This document shows, in pieces, positions 33,175 to 44,239 of a stretch of 54,872 nucleotides of DNA. The translations under genes were made by a program, and so were the position numbers. This DNA comes from Neolecta irregularis DAH-3 (lineage: Eukaryota; Ascomycota; Neolectomycetes; Neolectales; Neolectaceae), in the NCBI GenBank assembly GCA_001929475.1, contig LXFE01000464.1:1-54872 (forward strand), written 5' to 3'. The number at the start of each line of letters is the position of its first letter. The first letter of the stretch is position 1. The notes under the pieces were generated by a model. That model searched no databases and was not told the origin of the DNA. It was given only the letters and a program-made list of their open reading frames with translations.

Positions 33175-34318
33175 ATGTCGATCTGCGAGATTTTCAAGCC
33201 CTTGGGGCTGGAATCGTATTCGCAAATATTTTGCGACGAAGGGTTCGAGACCTGGGAGAGTCTCCTCGATATAACGGAGGACGATCTTGAAGCTCTTGGT
33301 GTCAAGCGAGGTCATCGTCGCAGATTACAACGAGAGATTGCCACTTGTAGAGGCGTCCCGAAAGACACCCCTCTTAATATTACGTTATCTCCTCATGACG
33401 AAGATGCTGGTATCAGAAAGTTATCAAAGTCATCTGCTGATATCTCATAGAGTCGACTTGGTCATCTTCGGTACATTCGCAAACTAGTCTCGATGATAAA
33501 ATTCTTCCCCCAGTGATGGAACTACCTTCAAAAAGAAAATATCGCCATCATCCAAAGGTAGACAAGTTCCTTATATTCTTGTTCATGGGCTCAGCCTGAT
33601 ATAAATGCTCCTATGAAGCCTTTGTCCGCCTATGTGTCATTTGCAAACTTGGTTCGGGAAGAACTCAAGGCACAAAATATTTCATTCACTGAAATGGCTA
33701 AAATTGTCGGCAATCAGTGGAAATCGTTGCCCTTGGACATTCGCGATGCTAAAGATTCCGAAGCAGCAATTCAAAAGGAGGTTTACCTTAATTCCCTCAA
33801 GGCATATAGAAAGACCAAGCAATATCAGCTCTACAAAGCATATCTTGCTGAATTCAAATCGAAATACGGAAGAGACGGTACCATTTGTTATTATTGAACC
33901 AACCATGTTGATCACGACAGGCACAGATAGCTTACGCAAGTGTTCAAAAAATGCCGACTTGACTTCGGTGCCATATCCACCAACACAGGATACACCACAG
34001 ATCCCAGTGGACAAGCCTCCAAGGTTAATATTGGGACACTGTGAACCCTCTCGTCCCACAACTTCTTCCAAATGTGGCTCAGGTTATGAAACGCAAATCA
34101 TACTTCCCCCAATACGTGGCTTAGAAAGGTACTCATTTGGGACAGAATGGGGGATGTTCTCTCCGCCCTTGCGGTCTTCCTTTGCTGACTGTGTTATTGG
34201 AACTGACACCAGCGCAAGCTATAGTAATGACATGACGCCTATAAACGAAGAGAAATCCCAGTATTCATTCTTGCTGCCGGCGATAAAGGGTTCACCAGGT
34301 CTTCGTCATATATTATAG
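33175..34318 (+). CDS. SAM-domain plus HMG-box DNA-binding protein
   Basis: The 340-aa protein has four exons; introns are 41 nt (33410-33450), 37 nt (33558-33594) and 43 nt (33878-33920). An N-terminal SAM domain (IFKPLGLESYSQIFCDEGF, then LLDITEDDLEALGVKRGHRR, residues about 5-65) is followed by a basic KRKYRHHPK stretch and an HMG box (PDINAPMKPLSAYVSFANLV, then ELKAQNISFTEMAKIVGNQW and LNSLKAYRKTKQYQLYKAYL, residues about 110-205). The C-terminal third is Pro/Ser-rich with a motif LPPIRGLERYSFGTEW that has a related LLPAIKGSPGLR near the end. SAM+HMG proteins are known in filamentous ascomycetes as nuclear DNA-binding proteins; the target here is unknown. The start ATG directly opens the SAM helix. 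Confidence 0.85.
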
Positions 34319-34444
34319 ATCATTTGTGTGTGTCAATAGGATTTCATGGAGTACTTTTAATGTAAATGGAAATATGTTCTTAAGAATGAAAAATATCTCG
34401 TGTTTTGGCCCACCTGAATCTTGAACGTCGCTGCTCCGGGCATA

Positions 34445-35599
34445 ATGACAGCCAAATCTTTTTCGTTCTCTGCCTCCCTTAAGGCTTCGACCACTTCAAA
34501 TAAATTACTACCGAAAGCCAACACTTCAAAAAACAGGAACGGGTTTGGAGGCGATTCAGACAGCGAAGATGGTGTCCCTCCAAAGAGTAGTGAAGTCCTC
34601 GTCACTGGATTTGGAAGATCTGGTGCAAAGTCGGCAGACAAAAAGGAGAAGCAAGGGTTGCTCATAATTCCTCGGATCGCAAATAAAGATTGGATGGCGG
34701 AAAGTCGAAAGAAAAAAGGTATTTATTTACCAAGCGGTCAAAGCTCTCTGGGTGCAGAGAACTTGGGTAGGACGGATCGGATCAATGACGGGCCTCAGAA
34801 AACCGGACTACAAATAGTCAAAGAGGACGATATTATAGAGAACGAAGAAGAACAGTTCATCGCTAATATGAGTATTCGCTCCGAATTAATTAAAATCAAG
34901 ACGGAAGATGAAATCGCAGTGGAAGCGTTAACTAACGCCCAAACGGAGCATGACGAATTAATTCTCAAGTCTGGAGAAAATAATGATTGGCGAATTGCAA
35001 GAAACTCTGAAGATTTAGCTTACCGTACTGATGTTGCAACTCGTCCCGAGGTACCCAGTTTGGAAGCATATGAAGCGATTCCTGTCGAAGCATTTGGCCG
35101 AGCCATGTTACGCGGCATGGGTTGGAAAGAAGGACAAGGTGTCGGGAAGAATAACAATGGGCGAACGAGGCCCAAGGAAGTTAAACAGCGGCCTCAGTTT
35201 TTGGGGATTGGTGCAAAGGAGGCGGATAATGTTGACGAGCTTGGAGCATGGGGCAAAGGTGCCTCGAAGAGGGAAAAGATGATATACAACCCAGTTATTA
35301 AAATTGACAGACAAACGGGCAAAGTTGTTGAAGACGATTTAAAAAGTTCGAGGGCAAGTTCGGTGCGAGGTAGCAATGACAAACGACGGCCGGGGCAGAT
35401 TATCGACAATGAACGTAATTTTTCACGGGGGAGTTCGAGTCGTGGGAGTGACCGAGAATATGATTTGGATCGACGCAGACCAGATGATTATCGAAACCGG
35501 GCTCAGAGAGAGGACCGGGAAGGAAGTAGTCGACGAGACAGGTCGAGAGATCGGAATGGCGACCGGCAAAGACGCGATTATAGACATGACCGACGATAG
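34445..35599 (+). CDS. SPP2: Pre-mRNA splicing factor SPP2 (G-patch, GPKOW family)
   Basis: This single-exon gene encodes 384 aa. The N-terminal half carries FSFSASLKA, a segment typical of the family, and VLVTGFGRSG. The G-patch motif lies at about residues 214-240: IPVEAFGRAMLRGMGWKEGQ with GVG following. Spp2 binds and activates the DEAH helicase Prp2 through this G-patch before the first catalytic step of splicing. The C-terminus is an RS/RD-like tail (SSRRDRSRDRNGDRQRRDYR), unusual for the short yeast protein but present in many filamentous fungi. The ATG at 34445 is preceded by an in-frame open stretch without another ATG. In a genome with such short introns, splicing factors merit attention, but nothing in this gene is obviously altered. 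Confidence 0.9.
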   Translation: MTAKSFSFSASLKASTTSNKLLPKANTSKNRNGFGGDSDSEDGVPPKSSEVLVTGFGRSGAKSADKKEKQGLLIIPRIANKDWMAESRKKKGIYLPSGQSSLGAENLGRTDRINDGPQKTGLQIVKEDDIIENEEEQFIANMSIRSELIKIKTEDEIAVEALTNAQTEHDELILKSGENNDWRIARNSEDLAYRTDVATRPEVPSLEAYEAIPVEAFGRAMLRGMGWKEGQGVGKNNNGRTRPKEVKQRPQFLGIGAKEADNVDELGAWGKGASKREKMIYNPVIKIDRQTGKVVEDDLKSSRASSVRGSNDKRRPGQIIDNERNFSRGSSSRGSDREYDLDRRRPDDYRNRAQREDREGSSRRDRSRDRNGDRQRRDYRHDRR

Positions 35600-35908
35600 A
35601 TTTGGCTATCAGGCGTTTCATTCATTCTGTGTTATCTATAATGTTTGAGTTGTACCACTGGATTTTTCATGGTTGCTCTTTTGGAATGCACTTATTTGTA
35701 CATGCATATGCTTTCTTGTCGCATTGACCAAATTTCGGTGGCTCTTATCGATGGTCTGGATGTTCTTGTTAGGCTTGTTTTCACTCATAGTTTAATTTCG
35801 TTATCTGTATTTCAGCCACTTTAGCCTCGATTTCCTTAACCGACCAGGCCAGGGCCTTCGTGTTTATTTTTAACCAGAAATGTGGATCCACGCCCCCGCA
35901 CAACGATA
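35600..35908. other. Intergenic, upstream of acid phosphatase
   Basis: About 300 bp between SPP2 and the phosphatase start, in the same direction. No element recognised. An ATG at 35880 opens a nine-codon upstream ORF before the coding ATG at 35909. Confidence 0.5.
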
Positions 35909-37250
35909 ATGCTCTTCTTCAAAATCTTTTCCCGTCTCGCGGGTTTTAGCTCTTCCAACAAATATAATAGGAAATTCGTCGTCGAGGAACAACTAGGAAA
36001 CCTGACACCTTACACCAAGGCCCCACTTCCAGAAGGTATCCTCTTCGATAAATTGCCAGATACATGTTCTGTTGTTCAAGCTTCCTTGGTATATTGTGAG
36101 AATAAACCTGTGTTGATTTATAGCTTACACGACATGGCTCAAGAAATCCTATTATATCAGATGCAAGGCCCATTATTCGACTTAAAAAGATATTAGACGA
36201 TTCCACTTTCCCAGAAGAATTGCCGCCTGCGTGGGAATTTTTACGAAGCTGGAACAATACCCTCGAATTAAACTCTTTAACGGCCAAAGGACGAAAGCAA
36301 TCTTTTGTACATGGAGTCAATTTTCGCCAAACCTATAACGCTTTGTACGATCCATCGGAAAATTTCACAGTCGTTGTCGGAGAAAAGGATCGGGTGATCG
36401 AATCGGCAGAATGGTTTCGATACGGATTCTTTGGCAAATCGGTGATGGATAGCTCATCCAGCCTTTTGATCCCCGAAGAGAACTGTAAGCCTCCACTTAT
36501 CATCATTGACTGACAAGGGAAGCAGTGTTATCTTACATAACACCCTCGTTTTCTTGCCCCAAGTGGTCATATACCGACGGACTTACAGCAGCAGCAAATT
36601 GGTCCCACATATATCTTCCACCAATTACTCAACGAATAAATACACTACTTCCAACTTTTAATTTTACGGATATAGACATTCAAGGAATGTTATTCGCTTG
36701 TCCATACGAGCTATCTCGAAACGGGAGAAGTTCATTCTGCAGTCTCTTCAACCCAAACGAAATTCTTGATTTTCAGTATCAGTTGGATATGCTGATGTAT
36801 TACGCAACTGGATATGGTTTATCGGATAATCTTGGTCCAATATTAGGAAGCTACTACGTCAAAGAACTAGTAAACCGACTCACTAAAGATGCTGCCGAAT
36901 ACACCAATTCGACTTCCCTTTTCGTAGATTTCGGTCACGATACATCCCTGGATTTTTTCTTCTCTGCGATGGGGTTTTTCAAAGACGAGCCTCAGCTGAG
37001 TGCCTTCGGACCGCGTAATGATACAAGGCTTTGGAGAACAAACTATCAAGTTCCATTTGCGGCACGAGTCGTTACAGAGAAACTATTGTGTGAGGGAGAA
37101 TTGTTTGTCCGGATAGTGTTGAATGGCAGCCCAATTAGGATGCCTTGTTCGGATGCCTATGGGATTTGTAAGATGGTAGATTTTTTGAATCTGACTGAAT
37201 GGGCGGTTAACGTTAGCCAGGAGGATATGCGGAAAATCTGTAATCATTAA
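35909..37250 (+). CDS. Histidine acid phosphatase (phytase/MINPP type)
   Basis: The 421-aa protein has three exons with introns of 35 nt (36089-36123) and 41 nt (36485-36525). The first splice creates the catalytic motif LTRHGSRNP (RHGxRxP), whose His takes the phosphoryl group. Near the C-terminus DFGHDTSLDFFFSAMG supplies the HD general-acid motif. The body includes LTAKGRKQSFVHGVNFRQ, LFACPYELS, FCSLF and LDMLMYYATGYG, matching the branch-2 histidine phosphatases (multiple inositol polyphosphate phosphatase and fungal acid phosphatases). Several NxS/T sites (NNT, NFT, NWS, NST, NLT, NVS) indicate a secretory route, but the N-terminus (MLFFKIFSRLAGFSSS) is a weak signal, so a 5' exon may be missing. 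Confidence 0.85.
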
Positions 37251-37640
37251 GCTGCATATGTCTTATGGGATGAATAGATTATTTTCTTTTAATTAAACGA
37301 AGAAGCGAATGGTATAGTATTAGTGCTCATCGTGGTATTTTATCATCGCAGTGCTAAAATAGATAACCTCCCACCAGCAACAAAAATTAGCATCCCATTG
37401 ATCAAGGATCGCGTGAAAGCTGTGGTCTCTGGTGAATATTGAAATAATCAGAAATGTGACTTATTCAGATGCAACTCATTGAAAAGACTCAGATATGGTG
37501 ACTTCCCGAAAAGTATGATGGAGATCATAACCGACGGCTGATAAATACCCCAACAAATATAATGGAGGATCACATGAATTTTTACTGTTCCAGCTTTCTA
37601 TATTATTTTGTTATACTCTATTGGGCTGTTGATTTTTTAA
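37251..37640. other. Intergenic between convergent genes
   Basis: About 390 bp of AT-rich 3' flank shared by the phosphatase (plus) and OGG1 (minus). No feature recognised. Confidence 0.5.
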
Positions 37641-38747
37641 TTAAGTTCGGTTAATCTTTTGTTTCTTCTCTGCTCGGTGTTCTTCTGATTGCTTTCGTTT
37701 CTTTTTTGGAGATTCTGAACGATTGACAATTTCTTTCGTTTCATCAGTAAGAACTTGCTTGGTCGTGTTAACCATAATATCTTTAGTCAATGACAAATCT
37801 CCATCCTCCATCTTGATAACTTTAACTTTCTCTGTTTTAATATCGATAAGCCGTTCTTTAAACCCCTTCAAATCCGCAGTAAACAAAACAGAATGAGCCC
37901 ATCCAGCATATTCCCCCCATAAATCTCGGAAAAAATCACCTACAGCATCATAAGTAGCAGCACTCATAGTCTTTGCTTTGACTCGAAACTGGTAGTCTCT
38001 CTGCGCAATTTGCCAGACGTGAGTGTCCACGGGAATTGAGCCAGGTTTATCCATCGACATCAAACAAACACAGTCAGCAACTTTCGGACCGACACCTGAT
38101 AATTCAAGTAGACTTTCTTTGGCTTCTTTGTAATCGCTATGACGAAGTGATTCGAGCCATCCAGGTGGCTTTTGAGCGATCAATTGGGCCGTCTTGGAGA
38201 TGTACTTTGCGCGATATCCGAAACCCATTGTCCGCAGTTCATTCTCGACTGAACTTCCGATTAACGAAGAAACGTCTGGAAACGAATAAAACTGAAAATC
38301 GGATGCTGTTCCGAGATAGGTGCCGTACTTTGAGCAGAGTCGATCGATCATGAGGCTTATTCTCGGAATATTATTATTCGAAGAGCAGATAAAGGAAACG
38401 ACATTCTCCCAACAATCCTGTCTCAATATTCTCACACCCGCGAATTTGAGACTCTTGTTCTGGAAATTTGGGTCACGGGTAGACCAATACTGATACAGCT
38501 CTCTGAGCTTTATTTTTAATTGGAAATAATCATGTAAAATGATGTGTGTATCGTCTTCGACAGGTGCTTTTGGGAATATGGATTGATACTGGATTGAATC
38601 GACATTCTGCCTCAAGGAAACTATTCGGCCTTTGAGGGTTGTAGTCCATTCATTGTCTGCGGTTTTCTTCCAGCGAAATGACTGGCCACATTTCAAAGTT
38701 GTATCTAGGCAAAGCTCTGATCGAGGAACAACAAGTGTTTTCCACAT
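37641..38747 (-). CDS. OGG1: 8-oxoguanine DNA glycosylase/AP lyase OGG1
   Basis: This single-exon gene encodes 368 aa. It removes 8-oxoguanine from DNA in the nucleus and possibly mitochondria. The N-terminal domain shows LDTTLKCGQSFRWKK; the helix-hairpin-helix region reads LELSGVGPKVADCVCLMSMD with the Schiff-base Lys222, followed by IPVDTHVWQIAQRDY with Asp241. The spacing matches human Lys249 and Asp268. RILRQDCWENVVSFICSSNN is the conserved segment contacting the opposite strand. The C-terminus is Lys-rich (KKKRKQSEEHRAEKKQK), a nuclear localisation signal. The ATG at 38747 gives the family N-terminus directly. It is divergent from kinesin-8, with 197 bp between start codons. Confidence 0.96.
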   Translation of the reverse strand: MWKTLVVPRSELCLDTTLKCGQSFRWKKTADNEWTTTLKGRIVSLRQNVDSIQYQSIFPKAPVEDDTHIILHDYFQLKIKLRELYQYWSTRDPNFQNKSLKFAGVRILRQDCWENVVSFICSSNNNIPRISLMIDRLCSKYGTYLGTASDFQFYSFPDVSSLIGSSVENELRTMGFGYRAKYISKTAQLIAQKPPGWLESLRHSDYKEAKESLLELSGVGPKVADCVCLMSMDKPGSIPVDTHVWQIAQRDYQFRVKAKTMSAATYDAVGDFFRDLWGEYAGWAHSVLFTADLKGFKERLIDIKTEKVKVIKMEDGDLSLTKDIMVNTTKQVLTDETKEIVNRSESPKKKRKQSEEHRAEKKQKINRT

Positions 38748-38944
38748 AATTACTCTTAAGCCGGATTCATCCGAAGTCGTGGAAAATCGGACTTCCCCTG
38801 ATTTGTTTACTTCGGCTCGAAAGTGAACACCAATCTATTCTCATCTCCACAAAATCAGCCTCCAACTGCTCGTCAATCAGCAACATCAACATTCCCGTTA
38901 TCGCTACGCCGAAAAGAAATTTCAGTTTTCACTGATCCCGTCCC

Positions 38945-41542
38945 ATGTCCTCTGAATCTTCCATCGCGGTCACTGGTATGCCCCCTATGCGCATTTGGGT
39001 CTAGAGCATAGTTCGTGTTCGCCCATTTACGCATAATGAAGCCTCCCAGCTCGCTCCTGCATCAATTGACTCGCCTTTTTTTGGAGATGGTTCGCTATCT
39101 GGTGTGACACCCTCAGCACTACACACCAATAGGGTCCGCCGAGTCGTCCAAGTCTTAGACGAGCGGGTCTTGGTGTTCGATCCTCCTGAGGATAATCCAA
39201 TAGCGAAATATCAAAAGACTTTGTTAAATTCTGGAAAGAAAGTTAAGGATATTCGTTATGCTTTTGACAGGATCTTTGACCAGAATTCGAGCCAGGAGGA
39301 GGTTTGACAGGACCAAGCATCATATACTTATTGCAGGTCTATTCGAAGACTGTTCAGCCTTTGATAAATGGGCTTTTTGAAGGGTATAATGCTACAGTAT
39401 TCGCATATGGAGCGACGGGTTGCGGTAAAACGCATACAACCAGGTACAACTTAGCAATACGGAAAACTTACGGTGAAGCGGCACTCCCGAAGATCCAGGC
39501 CTTATATTTTTGACAATGAGAGAACTTTTTGAAAAGATTACGGATATTAAAGATGACAAAAGTGTGGAATTATCACTGTCATATCTAGAGATATACAATG
39601 AAAATATTCGGGATTTATTAATTCCGGGTGGCTCAACAAGAACGTTGACAATTCGAGAGGATTCAAATAAAAAGATTACGGTAACTGGATTGTCTACACA
39701 AATACCTACATCGGTATATTTCTTATAGATATCACTGAGCAGCTAGATCAATGAAGTTATGGGAATGATTTTAGTGGGAAACGCGAATCGTACCATGTCA
39801 CCAACCGAAGCAAATGCTGTGTCATCACGCTCTCACGCGGTTCTACAAATAAATATACTCCAAAAACCTCGAACTGCGGGCCTGAGCGAAAATCACACAC
39901 TGGCGACTCTCAGTATTATCGATTTGGCTGGAAGTGAACGTGCCTCGGCAACGAAAAACAAAGGTGACCGGCTACTTGAAGGAGCCAATATTAACCGGTC
40001 ACTCTTAGGTATTGCTATTTACAGGTAGCTAGCTGACACATAGCTCTTGGAAATTGTATCAATGCCCTTTGCGATCCCCATCGACGAAACCATGTACCCT
40101 TCCGAGATTCAAAACTCACTCGACTCCTAAAGTTCTCTTTAGGCGGTAATTGTAAAACCGTTATGATCGTTTGCGTTTCCCCAAGCTCTTTACACTATGA
40201 TGAAACACATAATACGCTCAAATATGGCAATCGAGCCAAGAACATCAAGACGAAGGTATCTAGGAATTTTATTAGCGTGGATCGGCACGTAGGTCAATAT
40301 GTCAAAGCTATTTATGAATTACGTCAGGAGGTCGAAGAACTGAAGAAAAAGCTTGCTCAAAAAGACACCGAGAACGGGGTTGTCATAAAGGATCCTAGAT
40401 GGGCACGGACTAGAGATGACAAAATTCGCACTATTTCAAATGCTATTGAGCGAGATTTTAGGGAGCAGCAGCATGTGCTGAAAGATTTGATGGAGCTGGA
40501 ACAACTCAATGAGCTGATCAACATTTCGAGCATCTGGCTTCAAGCTCTCTCCTCGAATTCTCAAGAATCACAGCGGGAATTTACTGAAAGACAACTCACG
40601 CACCTGCAATCTAAAAAGGATATTTTGAATAACCGAATACTTCATTCGTCGGCACAACTGAATATCGATCAAACTATCACAGAGGGAGTTTCAGCATTAA
40701 AAGTTGTCAAGTCGGATGACGAGAACATCCTTTTGTTTGAAAGCCAAGCTCGTGAGATGATGAGTGCCCACTATGTTAATATCACGGAACAAAAATGTGA
40801 GGCCTTTCGTACTAGGGGAACATCGAGAGCTATAAGAGAATTATTATTAAAATTAATGGAAATTCAAATATCCTCGAGCGGTGATACCTCTGTCCTCGAT
40901 TCTGTCAATTCACTTGTTACCAAAAATGCAGAATTACCTCAGGACAATAACCCGTCTCCATCAACCGGTTCTACTCACGTTCCGACTTCAACTGCTCCTA
41001 CTCACATATCGACTTTTAAGTTCCCACCAACGACAATACCAACAGGAATCCCTTCCCCCGCAAGATCGACATCACCAAGGCTTTTCAGAACTCGGACCCC
41101 AAGAAAGTCAGTCAGTTTTCCTCACAAAAAGAAGAAGAGTGTTCGTTTCGCCGACCTTGAAGAGAAGTGGGTAGATGAAGTGCCTGAGAACGAATCATCC
41201 TCTTCACAACCAGCGTTATCCTCATTTATATCCCCTGCAAAACGCAAACTCACTTTTCACAATCCTGACGATTCAACAAGCTCATCGCCAGCCGATGACA
41301 GCATTCTTACAATAACTTCTAACACTGAACATGTTCTAAAGCCCTCTTTAAAACAAATGACCTCACTTAAAGGTCCCATTCGCAAACATTCTCGAAATAG
41401 GTTCGTCCCAAGTCCGTATAGCAAGAAAGCTCCTAGCCGTGAGAATAAAGAGAATGAAGGTGTAAGAAGTGGAGCTCGACGGATAATTTTTAATAGCACA
41501 AGAGAAAGCGGAGGAAAGAGTAGGGGACGAAAATGGAGGTAG
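38945..41542 (+). CDS. KIP3: Kinesin-8 motor protein (Kip3/Klp5 family)
   Basis: The 807-aa protein has six exons with introns of 36, 35, 35, 33 and 35 nt (38976-39011, 39302-39336, 39444-39478, 39714-39746, 40009-40043). It is an N-terminal kinesin motor: [16 protein letters not shown] at the start, P-loop [21 protein letters not shown], switch [14 protein letters not shown], switch [27 protein letters not shown] and [11 protein letters not shown]. The neck has [21 protein letters not shown], followed by a short coiled coil. The family call rests on the early insertion [19 protein letters not shown] and on overall layout. Kinesin-8 motors walk to plus ends and shorten microtubules, limiting spindle length. 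The C-terminal tail is Ser/Thr/Pro-rich and basic, likely a second microtubule-binding region. All five introns interrupt the motor; without splicing it appears as scattered ORFs. Confidence 0.93.
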
Positions 41543-41737
41543 ACATTTGCATATCTTTGTATTATTTTTGTTGGGATTCTTTCAATTGCGGTTTGCGAGG
41601 TTCTTGTTTTATGTACATTTTCATTTCATATTTAGAAACGTTTCATGAGCGATAGTTCCTGATGCCGTTTTTTCCTGCAAAGTATGGTAAACTGGATACT
41701 TGTATTTCTCTCAAAATGCCATAATTCATAGATAGAG

Positions 41738-41762
41738 AGAGATACAGATACAGATACAGATG
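41738..41762. repeat. Small GATACA-type simple repeat
   Basis: A short run of the hexamer GATACA/GATACAG with a flanking GA-repeat (AGAGAGAGATACAGATACAG) lies between kinesin-8 and the next minus gene. Confidence 0.7.
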
Positions 41763-41828
41763 GAGACGGTGATGATAACTAAACATAGAGCCCGGGACTA
41801 CGAACTGCGCAGATGTATCTGTTATTCA

Positions 41829-42578
41829 CTATTCCATACACAGACTGGGCTTTTCTTTCTGCGGGTCAACCTCTTCGTGATTTTTGCTTTCGAACAATCG
41901 ATTTGCAAATCTGCGGCGAGTGCTAATGGTAGATGACATGGGAACTTTAACCTTGGGCATCATCCTGGAAACCTTTAATCTTGGGGCGGGATCTTGAAGG
42001 ACAAATGGTTTATTCGGCTGAACGTCTACTGGAGTGAACGACTTTACTGTTAGCCCACGCTTTAACACAGGAAGTCCGAATACTTGTTTCGCGAATGGAT
42101 TGTCTAATCTGAATGATTTCGGGGTCAAAGATGAGAAGAGCCCATCTATGGAAGAATCGGTCTGATGATGGCCTTCTGTAGCCTGTGAATCGCCAAATGA
42201 AGAACGAATGACGAATGACGAATGATGATATGCATCGCTCTCTTGATTGATTGTGAGAGGCGAAACAGTGGACTCGACGGCAAATCTATTCGATGGCTCA
42301 CTTTCATCGTACAGGTATGTCATGACATGCGACGAGAACTCGACCCTGCTAACGGTGACAGGAATTTGTGGGTTATGCAACTCTAGAATGCTCTGAATCC
42401 GAACTGGTCCAGCAGTGGTGGAGGTGAGAAGTATGCTGAGAGAGCAAAATAGAGCCAACATGACTTGTGTATTGCACTTCGGGTGAGCAATTCGACCGTA
42501 GTCATATAGTTCAGGGGAAAATCTAGACTCTCTTAATATGGAGAAGGGAAATTGGGGCTTGAGACTTATTTGCGGCAT
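41829..42578 (-). CDS. Secreted or membrane protein of unknown function
   Basis: This single-exon ORF has two possible starts. ATG 42578 gives 249 aa; an internal ATG at 42461 gives 210 aa and opens directly on a signal peptide (MLALFCSLSILLTSTTAG) with a plausible cleavage site. I prefer the inner start. The mature part is Ser/Pro-rich with basic patches (PRLKVSRMMPKVKVP, STRRRFANRLFESKN). No N-glycosylation site or known domain is recognised. It converges on kinesin-8, 286 bp between stops. Confidence 0.55.
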   Translation of the reverse strand: MPQISLKPQFPFSILRESRFSPELYDYGRIAHPKCNTQVMLALFCSLSILLTSTTAGPVRIQSILELHNPQIPVTVSRVEFSSHVMTYLYDESEPSNRFAVESTVSPLTINQESDAYHHSSFVIRSSFGDSQATEGHHQTDSSIDGLFSSLTPKSFRLDNPFAKQVFGLPVLKRGLTVKSFTPVDVQPNKPFVLQDPAPRLKVSRMMPKVKVPMSSTISTRRRFANRLFESKNHEEVDPQKEKPSLCME

Positions 42579-43105
42579 GGTGAATGAAGATATAAGAAAG
42601 GAAGTAGTTGAAGAAATGTATTATCCTTTCTTAAAACCCCACATTGAGGAGGGTGATCGGTCTTTTACTATCGAGAATTACTAATCTTTTTGATCTTGAT
42701 GCTCCATATTCTAGAGTCTTCGAGATGGTGGTCTTCCCATGACCATAGGGCTTTGTGGACCCTTCATAGGTAACATTCATCTCGTGCGATTCAAATTGGG
42801 CATGACTGTCACAATTTTACTGAAGCCACCATGTGGGATTAATATTATAAGGAACAACTTCGACAGTAAGCACTGCTTTGAAGAATTTCATTTCTGCCTC
42901 TATTAAGTCTGCTGCAAGATGAAATCCCTAGAATTCAACGGTTTCATCTCGTTATTCAAAGACATTCCCAACGTGGTCTCAATTAAATTGCGTTCATCCA
43001 TGAGTATCAAACAATCTTTGTCACATCTAGCAATTTCTCATGCATGATTTGGTTTTGTTTCTAGTGAGGTATGACTTTTTGACACACTGGGAGAACAATG
43101 GTACG
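42579..43105. other. Gene-free stretch
   Basis: About 530 bp that includes the promoter of the secreted unknown and the 3' flank of the FAH-fold gene. No exon or RNA gene recognised. Confidence 0.5.
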
Positions 43106-44239
43106 CTAGATTTCGGACTGCCTAACTTCGACAGAGATTTGATTTACAATACTTCCGATATTCTTGATCTCAGTCTCCACAATATCACCGTCTTCGAGCC
43201 ATTTTGGGGGGCTGAATGCCACACCCACACCTATGTATCAATATTTTCCACCATTGTTAGATAGTACCCTCTGGAGTCCCAGTAAAGATGAGATCACCTG
43301 GTAGTAATGTCGTTCCAGATGATAAAAACGACACGATCTTTTGAACCTTGAAAATAAAGTCAGAGGTATTCGAGTATTGCCGTTGTTCATTATTAATTTT
43401 GCAAGAAATTTTAAGGTTCCCTGGATCGCCAATGACCTAGAGATTAATCAGCCTACAGACTTCGGACATCTTACGGCTTTCGTTACGATAGCTGGACCGA
43501 TTGGTGCCCATGTATCAAAGCCTTTTATGTCAATAACCTGCAGTCTTTTGGCAAACGGTTGATTTACATTTCCCAAAATTCCACTGGCCTCCTCCACCAT
43601 TGACCTGCCAGTAACGTTGCGAGACGTCGTTTCCAACCGTATAACCAAATACATAATCCAGGGCATCGGCCTCGGGAACATCACGGGCTTGTTTGCCAAT
43701 AACGATTACCTGGAGATTAGCTTGGTTCCATACTCTCGTTTAACCAATTCTGCTTCGTAGTCCAGACCAGGGCGATCCTGAGCGATGAGAGGAACTTTGA
43801 TAGGATCTGTTGGGCCAGAAAGGGATGTTACTGGCTTGTAACTTTTGTCAATAACAAGGCCACGCTAGGTGGCATACAATAGTGTAGGATACTTTGGGAT
43901 CGGCATGTTTGTCATCGGTTAGCACGAGGATATCTTTTGTAGTACCTCAATAGCATGTCTTCAGTTATGAATACAATCGCTAGCTGGCGAATACCTTCCG
44001 TAATTGAATCCCAAACATCTTATTGTTCGCACTTGAGAAGGATTCAACGGTGAAAGCAATTTTTTAACTTCCAAAATTTGATCTGTGAACTGATAATCTC
44101 CAAAGATATCTCCTGTGACTATTCGAGCAGACCTTGCAGCAGCAGAATCTGTGACACCGTTCGGGAGGATTGCGTCCCCAAAATATACCGAATTATCGAT
44201 GGCAAGGAAACGAATTAACCGTGAAATAGTTCTCGACAT
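43106..44239 (-). CDS. Fumarylacetoacetate hydrolase-fold enzyme (FAHD type)
   Basis: The 283-aa model has eight exons; introns are 43959-43994, 43892-43945 (54 nt, doubtful), 43842-43877, 43710-43744, 43522-43567, 43437-43474 and 43231-43267. Conserved segments are [44 protein letters not shown] (metal-binding acids E...E), [21 protein letters not shown] (third metal ligand D), [35 protein letters not shown] and [20 protein letters not shown]. The family hydrolyses or decarboxylates oxo-acids such as fumarylpyruvate or oxaloacetate; the substrate here is unknown. The second intron needs care: the expected MPIPK segment lies in the genome but no AG acceptor precedes it, so the model loses it. 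Exons 2 and 3 are only 13 and 14 nt. Confidence 0.85.

Noticed and set aside
32835-33290. 151-codon plus-strand ORF starting at an ATG
   Set aside because: No domain, and its end overlaps the SAM-domain exon in another frame. The SAM frame is the conserved one.
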